Shown here in pieces: positions 35,801-47,801 of a stretch of DNA of 64,000 nt. The position numbers were made by a program, and so were the translations under genes. The stretch lies in the NCBI RefSeq assembly GCF_950023065.1, contig NC_088680.1:59371350-59435349 (forward strand). The letters are read 5' to 3'. The notes under the pieces were generated by a model, which was not told the origin of the DNA, did not search any database, and worked only from the letters and a program-made list of their open reading frames with translations. The stretch's first letter is position 1, and the number at the start of each line of letters is the position of its first letter. Origin of the DNA: Planococcus citri. Its lineage: Eukaryota; Arthropoda; Insecta; Hemiptera; Pseudococcidae.

Positions 35801-38800
35801 GTTATATAAACTTGGTATGTGTGGTGCCCGCCTCAAAAATTTTTTTTTCACCTTAGAGTGCATTTCATCAAATTCTACATCGTTTTATATAAAAAAGACC
35901 TTGTGGTGCCCGATTTGGGCGCCACAAGCCCAAAACCGGGCACCACAATGACTACGTATACTTAAAACGGGCACCACAATGACTAAGTTTAAATCTATGT
36001 ATTTCTAACTGCAGAATTCATCGCCGGCTTCAGATTCAAAATTCAACGAATAATCTCAAATAAAAGAGGTGCCTATCTCATCGATCGAGAGAAGATATCG
36101 TGGTAAACATTTTCAAACTCCATTGATCCAATGCATTGTGAATTAGCTAGGTACCTATCTAGTTGAAAACATGACTTATCTACCTATCATCGACTCAACC
36201 CATCGATGCATTGTCATCATCATCATCATCATCGTCGCATATTTGCATGACGGGGAATACCTGCAACAATGTGGAAACCATTAGCGAGAAATCCTTTTCA
36301 CAGCATCACAGCTTTGCGCATGTCTCCATTTTTTATTTATGGCGATAGAGGAATTGCAGAGGTATTATATTGTACGTATATTTCAATCGAGGAATGTGAT
36401 TAAAACGTAGGTAAATACCGATCAAATGGCGTACGATATAATTAAATTATTGGAAAATAATTTTCGAAATGTCTCGTTTTCTTTAAACATTTGTATTTGT
36501 AACGGGTAGGTAGGTATTATGAGTCATCTTGTAGTGACAAACGAAGTAAGTTATGCAACACAATGTATTATTATACTTGTAGAATAAGTTGGTATTTAAA
36601 AAAATGAAGTGTTAAAACAATATTTTGAAGAAAAGAAAAATAAGTATATAGGTACGAGTCATCGCAGTATATGTAGATAATTCGATTGCCGAAAACTGGA
36701 TGTACAAATACAAAACCTGTAGTACGTAGTGAGGAAGTTGATACTTAATTTGTGAATAATATAAATAAAATAATATATTAATAGAATTACTATCTCGAAA
36801 GTCGAATACCTATGACGTTAATTGGTATATTTATTGAGGCGTGGTTTGAAATATCAATAAGTGTAGGTTGATGAGAACCTACATAAATGTGAAAAAATTG
36901 CAAAAATTTTAAGACGTCAAAACCATAAAAATTTACTTTAAATTGAAATGAAAACAAATCGAACCAATCCAATTCTACATATATAAGCATGGTAAATAAA
37001 TTTCTTTCTATTAGGTAATAACCTCGCTCACACAACCAAGTTCCGTTTAGATCATTCGAGTCTCATAAATTACATGGTCGAGGTGAGAAATACCTACTTA
37101 TACAGATATCTAATCTACCCAATATGAAAGTTTGACGTATGCGATCATCAAAAAACAACTTATATAGGTACCCAAGTATGCCCAACCCCAGCCAGATCAT
37201 TGCCACATGTTGACTAATTTCAACTCTCTTCTTTAGTGACACACATTAATCAGTTAATAGGTAACATTGCAGACAATACCACATAATTTCAAGAGACCCA
37301 AGTGTAGATATGTGTGTGCCTGCATAAACTTCTAATGAAAGTATTTACATCATCGTATAATACCATACGATCATTGAATTGAAATAACACGTAGTCTTCG
37401 TACCTACACATATCAAAGTTGAGCTTAATGGATATAAACGTGTTTTGAAAAATTACCAAAGAATGGTTTTCCTTTTGCGAATGCGCGAGATTGCATCATT
37501 TCCCGGATGTGATTCTAAAATTTCAGCCACAAAATACCAAAACTGACTAACCGCTTTTATTGTACTCGTTAATTGGCTGTAGAGAGAAAAAAAAACATGC
37601 ACAATTTATTTCCTTTCCTTTTTTATTTCACGATTGCCAACGGAATCGTCCTTGTTTTCAATAGGATACCGGAAAACTAAATTTTCATACACTTGGGTAC
37701 GAGTACCTACTTAATAATAACTAATTATAGCGACTCGTCGCTGTAATTCTTTTTGTAAAAAATCACGCTGCGATGAATTCTCTGCTCAATCGAAGTAATT
37801 GTTGGTTTGGTTCAAGGCAGTGCGAACAAACATGGAGTCGATTTTGAATTTGAATTGAATTGCAGACGTGATAACGTTTAATGTGATAGGTAAACACTCG
37901 TAGGTAGAGGTACATTATGTGCTGTGCGAGGAAACACGATTTGGCACAGAAGTCGAGTGGCTTATGTCTGTATATGTGGCCCACGCTTCATATTTATACG
38001 AATCGGTGTACTATTTTAAGTGCTAAAAATCGAATAATTTCAAAGAAATTGATATTTTTTTATTCTTTCGAGGAAATCACTCTAATGTCATAGATTTTAT
38101 GGGGCAAAAAATTGCATAAATTGGAAAAGAATGGGTAAAAAAAAATAAACATAACTTTCACTTTCGATTTCAGACATTTTAAAATGATCTTCTCAGAAAA
38201 ATGGTGAGAGGAGATGCGAGATTTAATTTCTGAGTGTTCATCATAGTTGAATGTGATAACTCTGCCGTAGTGCTTTTATTTTTACAACTAGTACCTAATC
38301 AATCTCCAGAAAGATGAGTAGAAATTTGAGATCAAGCACCATTGACCCCCCCCCCCCAAAAAAAAAACAAGTCATACGAATTTTTCCAATTTCTTGACAT
38401 TCTATGCTGAGGCTTATTGTGAGGGGTTTGGGAAGTGGTATAATTAAGCTAGTTGTTTGAAATTCAAAATCAAATCTTAATCCAAGTGGCCATACAAATT
38501 TTGATTTTTGAAATTTCGGAACATATTGCGAAGACCTGAGGAACTTGTATCAAAAAAATCAGATGAAATTCAAAATCAGAATTTTTAAAAACCCAAAAAA
38601 CCACAGGTTTGCGACTTTTTTTTATTTTTTCAAAATTTTGGGGCTTGTTATGATATTTATACAGGGGGGTTGTACTAAAAGAATTAGCAAACATTCAAAA
38701 TTGTGTTTCGTTTGAAAACTAAACTACCTAAGTAACTATAAACCATTCAAATTTTTGAATTTTTAAAAAATTTTTGGGGCTTATTGCGAGGCCTAAGGAA

Positions 38801-41800
38801 GCTTGTATCTCGTATCAAATATAAGTATGATTTAATTTTGGGAGTTATTATGAAGGTTTAAGAGACTTGTATCGAAAAAGTAAATTGAAATTCGAAATCA
38901 CCTCCATCGAGAGGTATTGAGATTCCAGAATGAAACATACTCGTATCTTAACTTTTTAATGTAAAAGAGACGTGCTGAATTTGATCCAGATTTTCAAGTG
39001 GCAAAGTATTTCAAAATTAATATTCATCTCAAAAAAAAGTTCTATTCTTAATTTTTTAAAATTTTCATGAAATAATTGCCAATCTCCAATTTTATTTTGC
39101 AGGGCTCAAACGTTTGGTACCCCCTGAAATTAAAAATTAGAGATCTATAAAAATATTGAAACTACTGTCCTTACCCCTCTTGCAACCCTCTCGAGTTTTG
39201 GCGAATGAGGTGGCTATAACAATTAAGGGTAAAATGATGGTGATTTTCAGTTTCATATTTTTTCCAGTTTCAGTTCTATAGCTCCACTTTTTCCCCCATC
39301 AAATTGAAAAAAAATTAACTTCCAAAAATCAGTCTTGCTTTTTGCAGTTTCAGTTTTGCTCATTTCAATTCCAGGTTCAGTTTTATTTTCATTTTTGAAA
39401 ATGAAAATTGAGTATCTTGAAGGGAGCTCAAAATATTTCATTTTCAAGAGAATACAAAAGTTTTGACCCCAATCAGAGCTGGCCGTTTTAAACATTGAAA
39501 AAAACAGGCATTTTTTAGTTCTTTAAAAGTGTACCTATAAATTGTAGGCGAATATTCTGGTTTTGATACCTTTTTTTCAACTATGAGAAAAGCAGTTTAT
39601 AACCTCACCAACTTATTTCGAATTAAAATCTAATGCAAGGAATGTATTTCTTTGTAACTACCTATTCACTAGAAATTTCTAAATTAAAAATGAAGAAAAA
39701 AATATGTGTCATAATTCATAAAAAATACTCTCCAAGTCCAAAGACATGTAATTTTGTGCCAAAAAACGATAATTTCGCTTCGCTTTTATCAAAATTATTA
39801 TTTTTTTTCATCAAAATAATGCAACAAAACGACTGAAAATACGGGAAAGAATGGGGGCGGGGGCATCAAAAATTCCTGGAGAATGTTTGCTAATAAAAAT
39901 CCTGATTTTCAGCCAAAATAGCAAAAAATCTGTTTTTCTGTCAAAATTGTACTTTTCTGTCTATTAACTGCAAAATTTCTGCCAAAATTACAAAAAATCG
40001 TAATTTTCTGAAAAAAAAATGTAAAAATCCTGCTTTTTTGACAAAATTGCAAAAAATCTTGCTTATTCGTCCAAAATCTCGAAAAAATATTGAAAATCGT
40101 ATTTTTGCCACCCTTCTCTTGATAGGGTCATTTTTGGTGAAAAGATTTTCATAGGTACCTACTGCATAACCTCGTAAGAATGTTTCAATCGCATTAGAAA
40201 TATTGCACACAAATTAAAAGAGTACTATTTTAGTCGCCTTAATTTTATTTTTCAATTTTTGGCAATTTGCTTAGTTTTAAATTTTTTTTTCGAAAACGTG
40301 GGAAATGATTAATAACAGCTTCTATGGCTATTTGTTAATTTTTTGAGAAGAATTTATATCTATTAAAGTACAAAAAATGAAATGAATTCAGAAAGTTTTA
40401 ACGCTTGTCGATTCGTATGATAATCCATCGTATTCATAAATTTCAGTTATCAGATTTTCATTTCTCGAGTCTTCCAAGACTGATTTACAGACCTGGTTCG
40501 AGTTCAATCCGAAAATGCACTATTTCAGAAAATTCAATCTAGACTCATCAAGCAGGTACAAGTATGACTTTTTTATTATCAGATTTCAGATTTTATCAAA
40601 CAAACAGAATGTTTTAAAAAAATGCTGAGTTGGTATAATTTGTTTGGAAATGAATAAAGTGGGGTAAATATTGGCTCAAAAAATTTATTTAATGAGAAAG
40701 TGGCCCAATTTTAATTTTACGTTACATAATTTTGTAGTACTTACAAAAGGTGATTTTTGGATAATTTTTTTGCAAATAAAAATAAAAAGGCTGGTTTTAG
40801 AAAATTCTTTACATTTTAATATGTACATAATTAAAATAAGACCGAAATGCTTCAAAAATGTCCCAATTCCCAAAAATGCATAGTTAAATTAATCGATCTT
40901 CAATTACGTACATCACTTTTCCTCCATTGTACCTAGGTAAATGTTTTTCATTCTTTATAATTTTGGAAAAGTTCGGATGTTTATACCGGATTCAACTACG
41001 TTAACGCTTGTTTACCCCCCTCCCACCCACCAAAAAGGACCCACCTAATTTGATCAGAAGAAATTCATTAATAATTTAGGGTATTCATCTTATTTTCCCA
41101 TTTCATCACTAAACGCATACACCAAAAAAACTAACCGCCAGCAAGTAATTTGCCAACCACTGAAAACACCTAATGATAAAATTACATCTTATATGTAGGT
41201 AGGTATCTTCTTCTATACACTATACCCATACATATTATTCAAATATCATTTCAAAAAAAAAAAAAATCTCATCGTAAATTACATAGTATCTCGCATTAGT
41301 AGCTCGCTCGCTCGTGCTGTTGAAAAATTTGTCAAACCAGTTAATTAAACACCTTTTATTCGATACCATATACTCATTACATTGATGCAGGCAGCAGGCA
41401 ACACACGGTATCTCTTCAGCGGCAATAATTAGTTATTTAGGCAGCTTAATTATCAAGTGTATTTGACACGCTGTTCTATAAGCTATACCTACAGGTATCA
41501 AGGTAATTTTTGTTCGATGACTCATACTAGGATTATAAGAGTAAGTTGTGTATATAATGTTTACGTATTTTAAACGTATAGATGTACGTCTACGTGTGTG
41601 AAATTATGAATACCTTCATATACTACGAGAATACCTAGGTACGTTTTCATCTTCTCTTGACGGTATTTTACGACTCTATACGCTGCACACGCATACGTTG
41701 AGCATTTAAAAATATTTTCGTTCGCACCTGAGTGAGTGCATTCTTGAACCACACATAAATGACACAAACAACTGATAAGCTCAGCCAAACATGAGTACCA

Positions 41801-44800
41801 AAGTGCACGTAAAATATGCAATTTATGTGTTTCAGTTTCATACCTACCTACCTACCCACATAATAGTAGGTACCTATCTAAGATATGCCTAATAGTATTC
41901 TCGTGACTCGTGCACCGTAAAACTTCCTAATACGACAAAGAAATAGGCATTGTTCTACAATATGTATCTTTGACATTAGTATATAAGTGTAACGAAGACC
42001 TAGACTAATTCTAAACTTGTTAAGGTTAAAAATGATTACGAGTGTGAACTTAATTAGCATAAATTTCGCTCAACATAGTATGAACATTTTCACCAATTAC
42101 GACCGTATACATGTACGTATATAACTTATTGAAGATCGAAGGGTCATCGAAATGATAAGATTCCTTCGTCAGTCTTGCATTAGGTACCTTATTGAAAAAA
42201 AAGCAAATATTTACAAAAATTGTTTGATGCTTCAAAGTTCAAAGTGGCCTAAATGATTTCCAGTTGATTCGGTATGTTGAAATATGAAATTACAGCGTGT
42301 AAAGTAAATTTTAGCTTTGCGACTTCCTAAGGGAAAATTTTTTGAGTAAATTTCAACATTCAAAAATTTGCTGGAGGCTCCAGAACTGCTCAAAACGGTT
42401 CGAAATCGTTCTCATTCAATTCGGAAAATTAAAAATATGGCACACACCAAATTTTAGCATTCCAGGTCAACTTGGTAATATTTTGATTTTTTTTTAAATT
42501 TTTGGACTAGGTATGATTTGATTTTTTAAAATAAAATTCATCAAAACTCGAAAAATGAACTTTCGCCCCTGAAATTTTGGTTCATGATGTACTATTTTTG
42601 CATGCTCTAGACGAGTAATTCGAATTTGAACGTTTCATCTTCCTTAACCACATTCATAAGAAATTGACAACATTTTTGAAATTTTTAGCGCAGAAAATTT
42701 CTTGCTTGAAAATTGTTGAGTTGCAACTATTTTTGTTAAGTGGAGTAATTTTGAACCTCTTCCATCACAAATCATTAAATTTACCAAAAATCGTATACTT
42801 GACTCTTAATTTTACCATTCGAACCATCGAACGTCGAGGTGGCACCCTGGGGAGGGGGCGGGGTAAGGTGGCTACATTATTTGGGCACTTCAGCTTAATT
42901 GAAATAATTCTACGTCAAAATCAGGATATTTCAAGTAGAGAGACTATCAAGGAAATCTCTGGAGGTGATTTGGAGCCATTCTGGAGCCTCCAGCGCAATT
43001 TTCGATTTCTCCAGGATTTCAAATTTTTTCCAGAAAATGCGCAGAAATCAACTTGGGCAGCTAAAAATCGAGTTATGGCGCTCATACTCGACCTGATTAA
43101 CGATTTTATTCACATTTGGGTCGATTTCCAGGCGCAGACGGGCACCTGAAGTGAGTTTTTTTGACCAAAATTTTAGCAAGATGAAAATCAAAAAAATCAA
43201 AAATTTCCTGTTGGCAAATTTTTTTTTGAAATTTCAATAAATCACTTTTTGAGGACAAAAACCAATTTCCAAAATCCGAATTTGACGATTTGAAGCCATT
43301 CTGGAGCCTTCAGCGTAATTTTAGATTTCTCCAGAATTATGAAATTTCTCTAGAAGGCGTGGAGATCAACTTGAGCAGCTAAAAATTGAGTTGTGGTTTA
43401 TATTCGACCTATTCAAAGATTTTATTCGAATTTGGGCCAATTTCCAGACGGTCAAATGTGTTTTTTTTACCAGAATTTTGCAAGGAAAATAGTAAAAAAA
43501 AAACAAAAATTACCTTTTTAGAAAATTTTTGAAATTTGTGGGAATCGCTGTTCGTAGACTAAAAGTAACCCTCTAAATCCGAATTTCACGATTTTGAGCC
43601 ATTCTGGAGCCTCCAGCACGATTTTCGATTTCTTCAGAATTTTGACATTTTTCAACAAGGCGTGGAAATCAAATTGAGCATTTAAAAATCGAGTTGCGGA
43701 TTACAATCGACCTGTATTAACGAATTTATCCACATTTTGACCAATTTCCAGTCGGTCGCCTCAAAATAATGCATTTTTTTGACCAGAATTTTCACAAGGA
43801 AGAAAGTAGAAAAATCAAGAATTCCTTGTTTGCTAGAAAATTTTCAAAATTCAAACAAATTGCTGTTTCTAGACTAAAATTAATTTTTTACCTATATCCG
43901 AATTTTACAGTTTCAGGACCGTCGAGAAGTGAAGTGGGTCCAGGGTGAATATAATTTGGCCCCTTTTCTTGGGACGAAACTATATAGAGGGTTTTCGAGA
44001 GGGGGATGGGGAGGGGGAGAGAGGGGAGATGCTTCAACTGAAAATTTTATGGCTGATACAGAGAAAATATACCAATTTTGACGATTGATATCATATTCAG
44101 ATGACTTATAAAAATTTTTATTTCCTGTTTCGGATTTCTGTGGGCCCAAATGTGAATTTTCAAATTTTAAAACAAGAAACAAATTGGCCCGAGCGAAGCA
44201 AGCGCAAAAATTTTTGAAAATTCGTATTTTGAGAGAACTAAAAACGACCGTTCTTTTATGCGAGGAGTTTATTTTTTGGCTTTTAAAATTTATAAAATTT
44301 GAAAGAATTTTTTTCGGATATTAATTTTGAAAAAGAAAAGAAAACATGCCCAAAAGTGAAGGCGAAAGCTCTTGAAAATTTGTGGATATTTCAAGAGGCA
44401 TTTAAAACGATTACTTTTCATACGAGAAGTTTATTTTTTCACTTTAAACGAGCGAAATGAGGGTATAATCGTTCAAAAATTTGCATTCTGCGTCTTTTGC
44501 CCTCCCTTCTCGATGGCCTTGCACAGTTTCAAGTCATTCTGAAGCCATTTTAAAATTCTAGAGAAATCAAAAATTGCACTGAAAACTCCAGAATGGCTCG
44601 AAAATGTGAAATTCTGATTCGTGGAGACGATTGATACCTACCTACTTATTAGTTTCAATATCAATTTTTGTCAATTTAACTGAAAAAATTTAATATTTGA
44701 AAAAAAGTATAAATTGCTTGAATAATGAGTCGAAAAATTGGATTTTCAAAAATTCACCAAAATTCGAAAAATTAACTCGGGCAGCTGAAATTTTGATTAT

Positions 44801-47106
44801 GGAGGTTTCAGATTACGTGCTCTTTGAAAATTTTATTCCTGTATTAGATTGAAGGTGGGAACTTGGAGAGGTTCCCTCATTTATGTGTGCACAGCACTTG
44901 AGCCAGTAATTGGTTAATCACACATTCGAGAATTCTTTAAAGAGATCGAACCAATCACTAGGTATTTGTAGAGCAATAATTGAATAGAACTGAACCCACA
45001 CGATTCCGAGAAAAACTAGGTACCTACCTACAATTAATTCAATAAACAGAAAAATCTGAAAAATTATAAAATTATGTGACTCGTTCGTGCGTGTAGAATG
45101 CATTTAGATAAGTAATAATTAAATTCGGCAGGTACCAAGAATATTAGCAAAAAGCTACGTGCAATACCCAGCCATAGATTATTCGTTACACATAAAAAAA
45201 AATCCCTCAAATTAGAAAAGAAAAATGCATTATATAAAACAGAAACAATTCTATGCAACAAGTAGGTATAGTATAGGTATTCCAATGAACTCTTCATCAT
45301 CACAACCAATTACAAGAAAACCCAGACAAAAATGCGGTAATTTTAAAACACAAACCGGATATATGTCAGGGACTTGGTCGATGAAGTCGAAGGTAATGGT
45401 AAATCATACCAACATTATTGCACCAAGGCATAAACTCTATGATTACTCAGTGTCAGGGACCTTAAAAAACGTGACATTAAAGTGTCAAATGTGTTACTTT
45501 TCCGCATCCATATAGTACACCTTCCTTTTAAATCAAACCATTGAATCCTCTAACTACAAGTATAGCTAAGGTACCTATCGGTAAAAGGCAAATGTTCCTT
45601 TTTAGATATCCAGTTTTCAACTCTCGATACCTCTCTGTCACCTCAATCATTAGTAATAAATAAACACAACGGCTTTTCCATTTTGTCATTAAAAAAAAAT
45701 ACGATCAGAATTCTTAACATTGTCGATTTCGTATATACCTGTAGAGAGCGAGATATCTTATAATGCAGGTAGGTATCAGACATCACAGGCGACGAGACGA
45801 AATTCTCATTTCAATTCTAGGTAGCACTAGCAGGACATGAGTCATTTTACATTTTTATTGATGGAAAGGGTAGGTAAAAGGTATTATAAAAAATACCTTC
45901 GACCAGAAATACTTCCAAATACCACACATCTTTCGCTTCACCTTCATATATAAACTAATTTCCAAACACAACATCCTATAATGGTTTACGTGGCCAAATT
46001 TTACACGTTTTATTGCAGAAGAACGTAATAATGGTGTTTGAATTACACTGCTACTTTGTTTCTTGATGATAAATGACTACCTAACTAAATATTTAGGTGC
46101 ATTGCATTATAGGTATTGTGAATAGAACAAGAAGAATTTTAATTGTTGTTCGATGAACTGGAATGTTACGAGAAGGTATATCCTATTGGTATATTTTTTC
46201 GATAAGTAGCTGATTTTGAAAGGGGGAACAGATTCATAATACGGATGGAAGGTAGTTAGTAGGTATCGACGTAGTACGATGATTCAAAACACTAAACACA
46301 TTATAGACGAACTGTCTAATTGCACCAGGTAACAGGTATACCAGCTCACATGAGATAAGTGCTTCGGTTAGTCAACAAACTTATTCAATTCATTTCAAAT
46401 TACAAATAACGTTGATCGTTGAATCATTTATTATTATTATTTTACGTTCAGCAAATAAGATACCTATATCTATAAACCTACACGTGGATTTGGGTATTAT
46501 TACCGTAGGTACGAAGCAATAACAAGTTTGACAACACAACGGTGAATTAATTTAGTATCAAGCTTCATTTTTTGCTTTTGTTTTTATGCACTAAACTTCG
46601 AAATAATTAAGACTTAACGTACAGTTGATCAAACTAAAGCAGAATGACGTTATTATAAATGCGTATTTCAATGGGGAAAAATTTCCGAAAGAGTTAACCA
46701 ATCAATGAAACTTATATACTGAAACAGGAAACAAATTACCTACACTTAGTTAATAATTAATTTTAGCACGTCCGCAAAGAGTTGTTTTTTTCACTCTTCA
46801 AACTTATAGCTACCTATTGTAAAAACTACGTCTCAATTTTTTTTTTTTTTTAAATTTAAATATCAATAAACAATTTAAAATTTTGGGTAAAGAGTAATAC
46901 GAATTATAAGGAACATATTTAGAGCTCCTTCTTCGTACAAAATTTCCCCACAATTATTAAATTCAATTACTACTCACTTGCCATGTAGGAGGTAAATGTC
47001 TGTTTCTAGATCCCAAACTGTCTGGAAAAACAACATCATCGCGATCAGCTAAAACTAACGCGAACGCGAAATATGCACAGTACACGAAAATACTCATATA
47101 ACGCAT
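23853..47106 (-). CDS. Pvf: PDGF/VEGF-related growth factor with VEGF-C/D-like cysteine tail (8 exons, 351 aa)
   Basis: Exons in transcript order: 46978-47106, 30624-30822, 27691-27810, 27157-27204, 24551-24732, 24357-24467, 24020-24201, 23853-23937; total 1056 nt, all phases match. Residues 1-20 are a signal peptide (MRYMSIFVYCAYFAFALVLA). Residues 61-83 resemble the PDGF propeptide helix (IPLDMIMRMNSI). Residues 175-258 form the PDGF/VEGF cystine knot: C175, PSCTRVDRCGGCC at 196-208 (the PDGF signature except T for V), C215, and KCKCDC at 253-258. The tail (264-351) carries three C-X10/12-CXC(XC) repeats like VEGF-C/D silk-homology domains. The product should be a secreted ligand for a PVR-type receptor tyrosine kinase controlling migration, haemocytes and growth. 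Exons 3 and 4 are symmetric (phase 1-1) and may be optional. Which insect Pvf paralogue this is cannot be decided here. Confidence 0.92.
24940..26830. repeat. Strand-asymmetric T-rich degenerate repeat in a Pvf intron
   Basis: Nearly 1.9 kb in which T dominates the + strand, built from variants of TTTTTGATTTTTG and CAATATTTT. It lies in the intron between Pvf exons 4 and 5 and is therefore A-rich in the Pvf transcript. The few long open frames in it are poly-Phe/Leu artefacts. Confidence 0.6.
27986..29825. mobile_element. Foldback element D (1.84 kb) with internal 132-bp satellite
   Basis: The ends are GTCTGGCA at 27986 and TGCCAGAC ending 29825. The arms match inward through CACCTCCGATCCTCTGGGAC / GTCCCAGAGGATCGGAGGTG and on to GGAAACGGTTTCAAACAG / CTGTTTGAAACCGTTTCC near 28270 and 29400. 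Between the arms is a tandem array. The element lies in the Pvf intron between exons 2 and 3. A diverged copy of its right arm is at about 42340-42640. No transposase. Confidence 0.8.
28300..29215. repeat. 132-bp tandem repeat (7 units) with CTGGAGCCTCCAG core
   Basis: GGAGCCTCCAG cores at 28300, 28421, 28555, 28687, 28819, 28953 and 29085; spacings 121, 134, 132, 132, 134, 132. Two flavours recur: one with a CTGTTGGAGAACC segment and one with a TCTGGAAATCC segment. Each core is a near palindrome. Frames through it translate as repeats and are not genes. Confidence 0.9.
32972..33706. mobile_element. Foldback element A2 (second copy of A1, left arm truncated)
   Basis: From the central hairpin (AGCTTCCTAGGTCATCCCCA near 33040 and its complement near 33130) the right arm follows A1 in order to the TATGTTTGGGTCAAATTGCA block at 33671-33690. 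The left arm extends only to about 32972. The right end stops at GGGCTAT, immediately before element B. Confidence 0.8.
33711..34958. mobile_element. Foldback element B (1.25 kb), probable 8-bp target duplication
   Basis: The terminal inverted repeats begin TGTTGTGTACCAAGTCCG at 33711 and end CGGACTTGGTACCTACACA then ACA at 34958. Arms match for over 330 bp, including CCGGACCAAGCGTG / CACACTTGGTCCGG blocks. Flanks are TATGTATG (33703-33710) and TATGTAAG (34959-34966), 7 of 8 identical, which would fit a hAT-type 8-bp duplication. No transposase frame. Confidence 0.75.
35161..35368. mobile_element. Tc1/mariner-type MITE (208 bp)
   Basis: Starts CAGGGTGCCAAGAAATAT directly after TA (35159-35160) and ends ATATTTCTGGGCACC directly before TA (35369-35370). 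The roughly 30-bp terminal inverted repeats also contain GAGCACCC. TA duplication and CAGGGTG ends are typical of mariner-derived MITEs. Lies in Pvf intron 1. Confidence 0.75.
35675..35985. repeat. Cluster of GTGGTGCCCG words in both orientations
   Basis: The word GTGGTGCCCG, or a one-off variant, occurs on the + strand near 35684, 35706, 35790, 35822 and 35905. Its complement CGGGCACCAC occurs near 35937 and 35969, the last two followed by AATGACTA. The central GGGCGCCAC joins the two orientations. Not coding; inside Pvf intron 1. Confidence 0.75.
39890..40100. repeat. Short-period tandem repeat (about 35-40 bp)
   Basis: Five degenerate units of GCAAAAAATC followed by a TTTTCTG block and (GA)CAAAATT. 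Lies in Pvf intron 1. Confidence 0.55.
42340..43900. repeat. Diverged element-D arm followed by ~310-bp tandem repeats
   Basis: 42340-42640 is a diverged copy of the right arm of element D (CTGGAGGCTCCAGAACTG onward). From 42940 three units start GCCATTCTGGAGCC near 42973, 43294 and 43598, each with a TTTCTCCAG block, GAAATCAACTTGAGCAGCTA-type and ATCGACCT-type blocks. The same block order occurs in SAP130 intron 10. A 161-codon frame here is repeat, not a gene. Confidence 0.75.
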
Positions 47107-47225
47107 AATTACTCGTATATTATTTTCGGTGTCGAGAATCTTCGAACACGACTAGTAATAAGTTAATGAATAAAGCACGTTGGACGAATGAAGAAGTCCA
47201 AGTAACTAACACCGCTATCATTAAC

Positions 47226-47260
47226 CGACTGAAGTGTAGTAGGTTGTTTGGATTATACTT
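47226..47260 (-). promoter_or_regulatory. Predicted Pvf core promoter (TATA-like plus initiator)
   Basis: On the minus strand a TATAAT (complement of 47252-47257) lies 27 nt upstream of an arthropod initiator TCAGT (complement of 47228-47232, A at 47230). This is the standard spacing. It would give a 5' leader of about 124 nt before the Pvf ATG at 47106. This is inference from spacing and consensus only. Confidence 0.45.
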
Positions 47261-47801
47261 TCGGTGACGTACGTAGGTAGTTAAAACCTGGCATGGCGCT
47301 CGCTAGTGGTAGAGAAGAGATGTGTTGAGCAGGTTTTTACAGAACTTGGAATAACAAACGGCCTTGCGAGTACATTTAAATCGTTTATTACTCCAACTTA
47401 TATATCACATGGTTGAAGAAAGATGTACCTACACTTATGTAAATACAAAATAAACGTAAACAGAAACTAAACCGATGACCATCGACGTTATTTTAGTGAA
47501 CACGAATAGGTATAAATGCAATCGTCAAAATATAGAGATGCTATAGATCTCCTGTAACGGACCTTATTAACAAATTAGATTACTTTTTGATTAAATTAGG
47601 GAAAAAACATGCATATATACAAAATTAACGGATCTATAATAATAAAAGTTGAATAGAAAATAACACATACTAGAGAAAAATTACAAAAATCAACATCACA
47701 AACAACATTTTTATAACAATTAAATAACGTTGAATATTTTCAGACTTCGAATTAAACTTAGAAATGGAATAAAAAATGAAACAAAAAAGAATCACGTAAA
47801 G

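Larger units (their letters stand above)
30823..46977 (-). other. First intron of Pvf (16.2 kb)
   Basis: Bounded by GTGAGT after exon 1 (47106-46978) and CAG before exon 2. It contains elements A2 and B, the MITE, the GTGGTGCCCG cluster, a (TCA)n microsatellite at about 36214-36236, CTGAAA-rich patches near 31800 and 39280, and the arrays listed separately. 36.2-38.0 kb and 44.8-46.9 kb show nothing beyond AT-rich DNA and TAGGTA words. No other gene was recognised inside. Confidence 0.6.

Noticed and set aside
36214..36236. TCA triplet run as a coding repeat
   Set aside because: No open frame or splice context around it; treated as a microsatellite in Pvf intron 1.
42664..43149. 161-codon plus-strand open frame
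   Set aside because: Lies across a tandem repeat array inside Pvf intron 1; the repeat units explain its openness.
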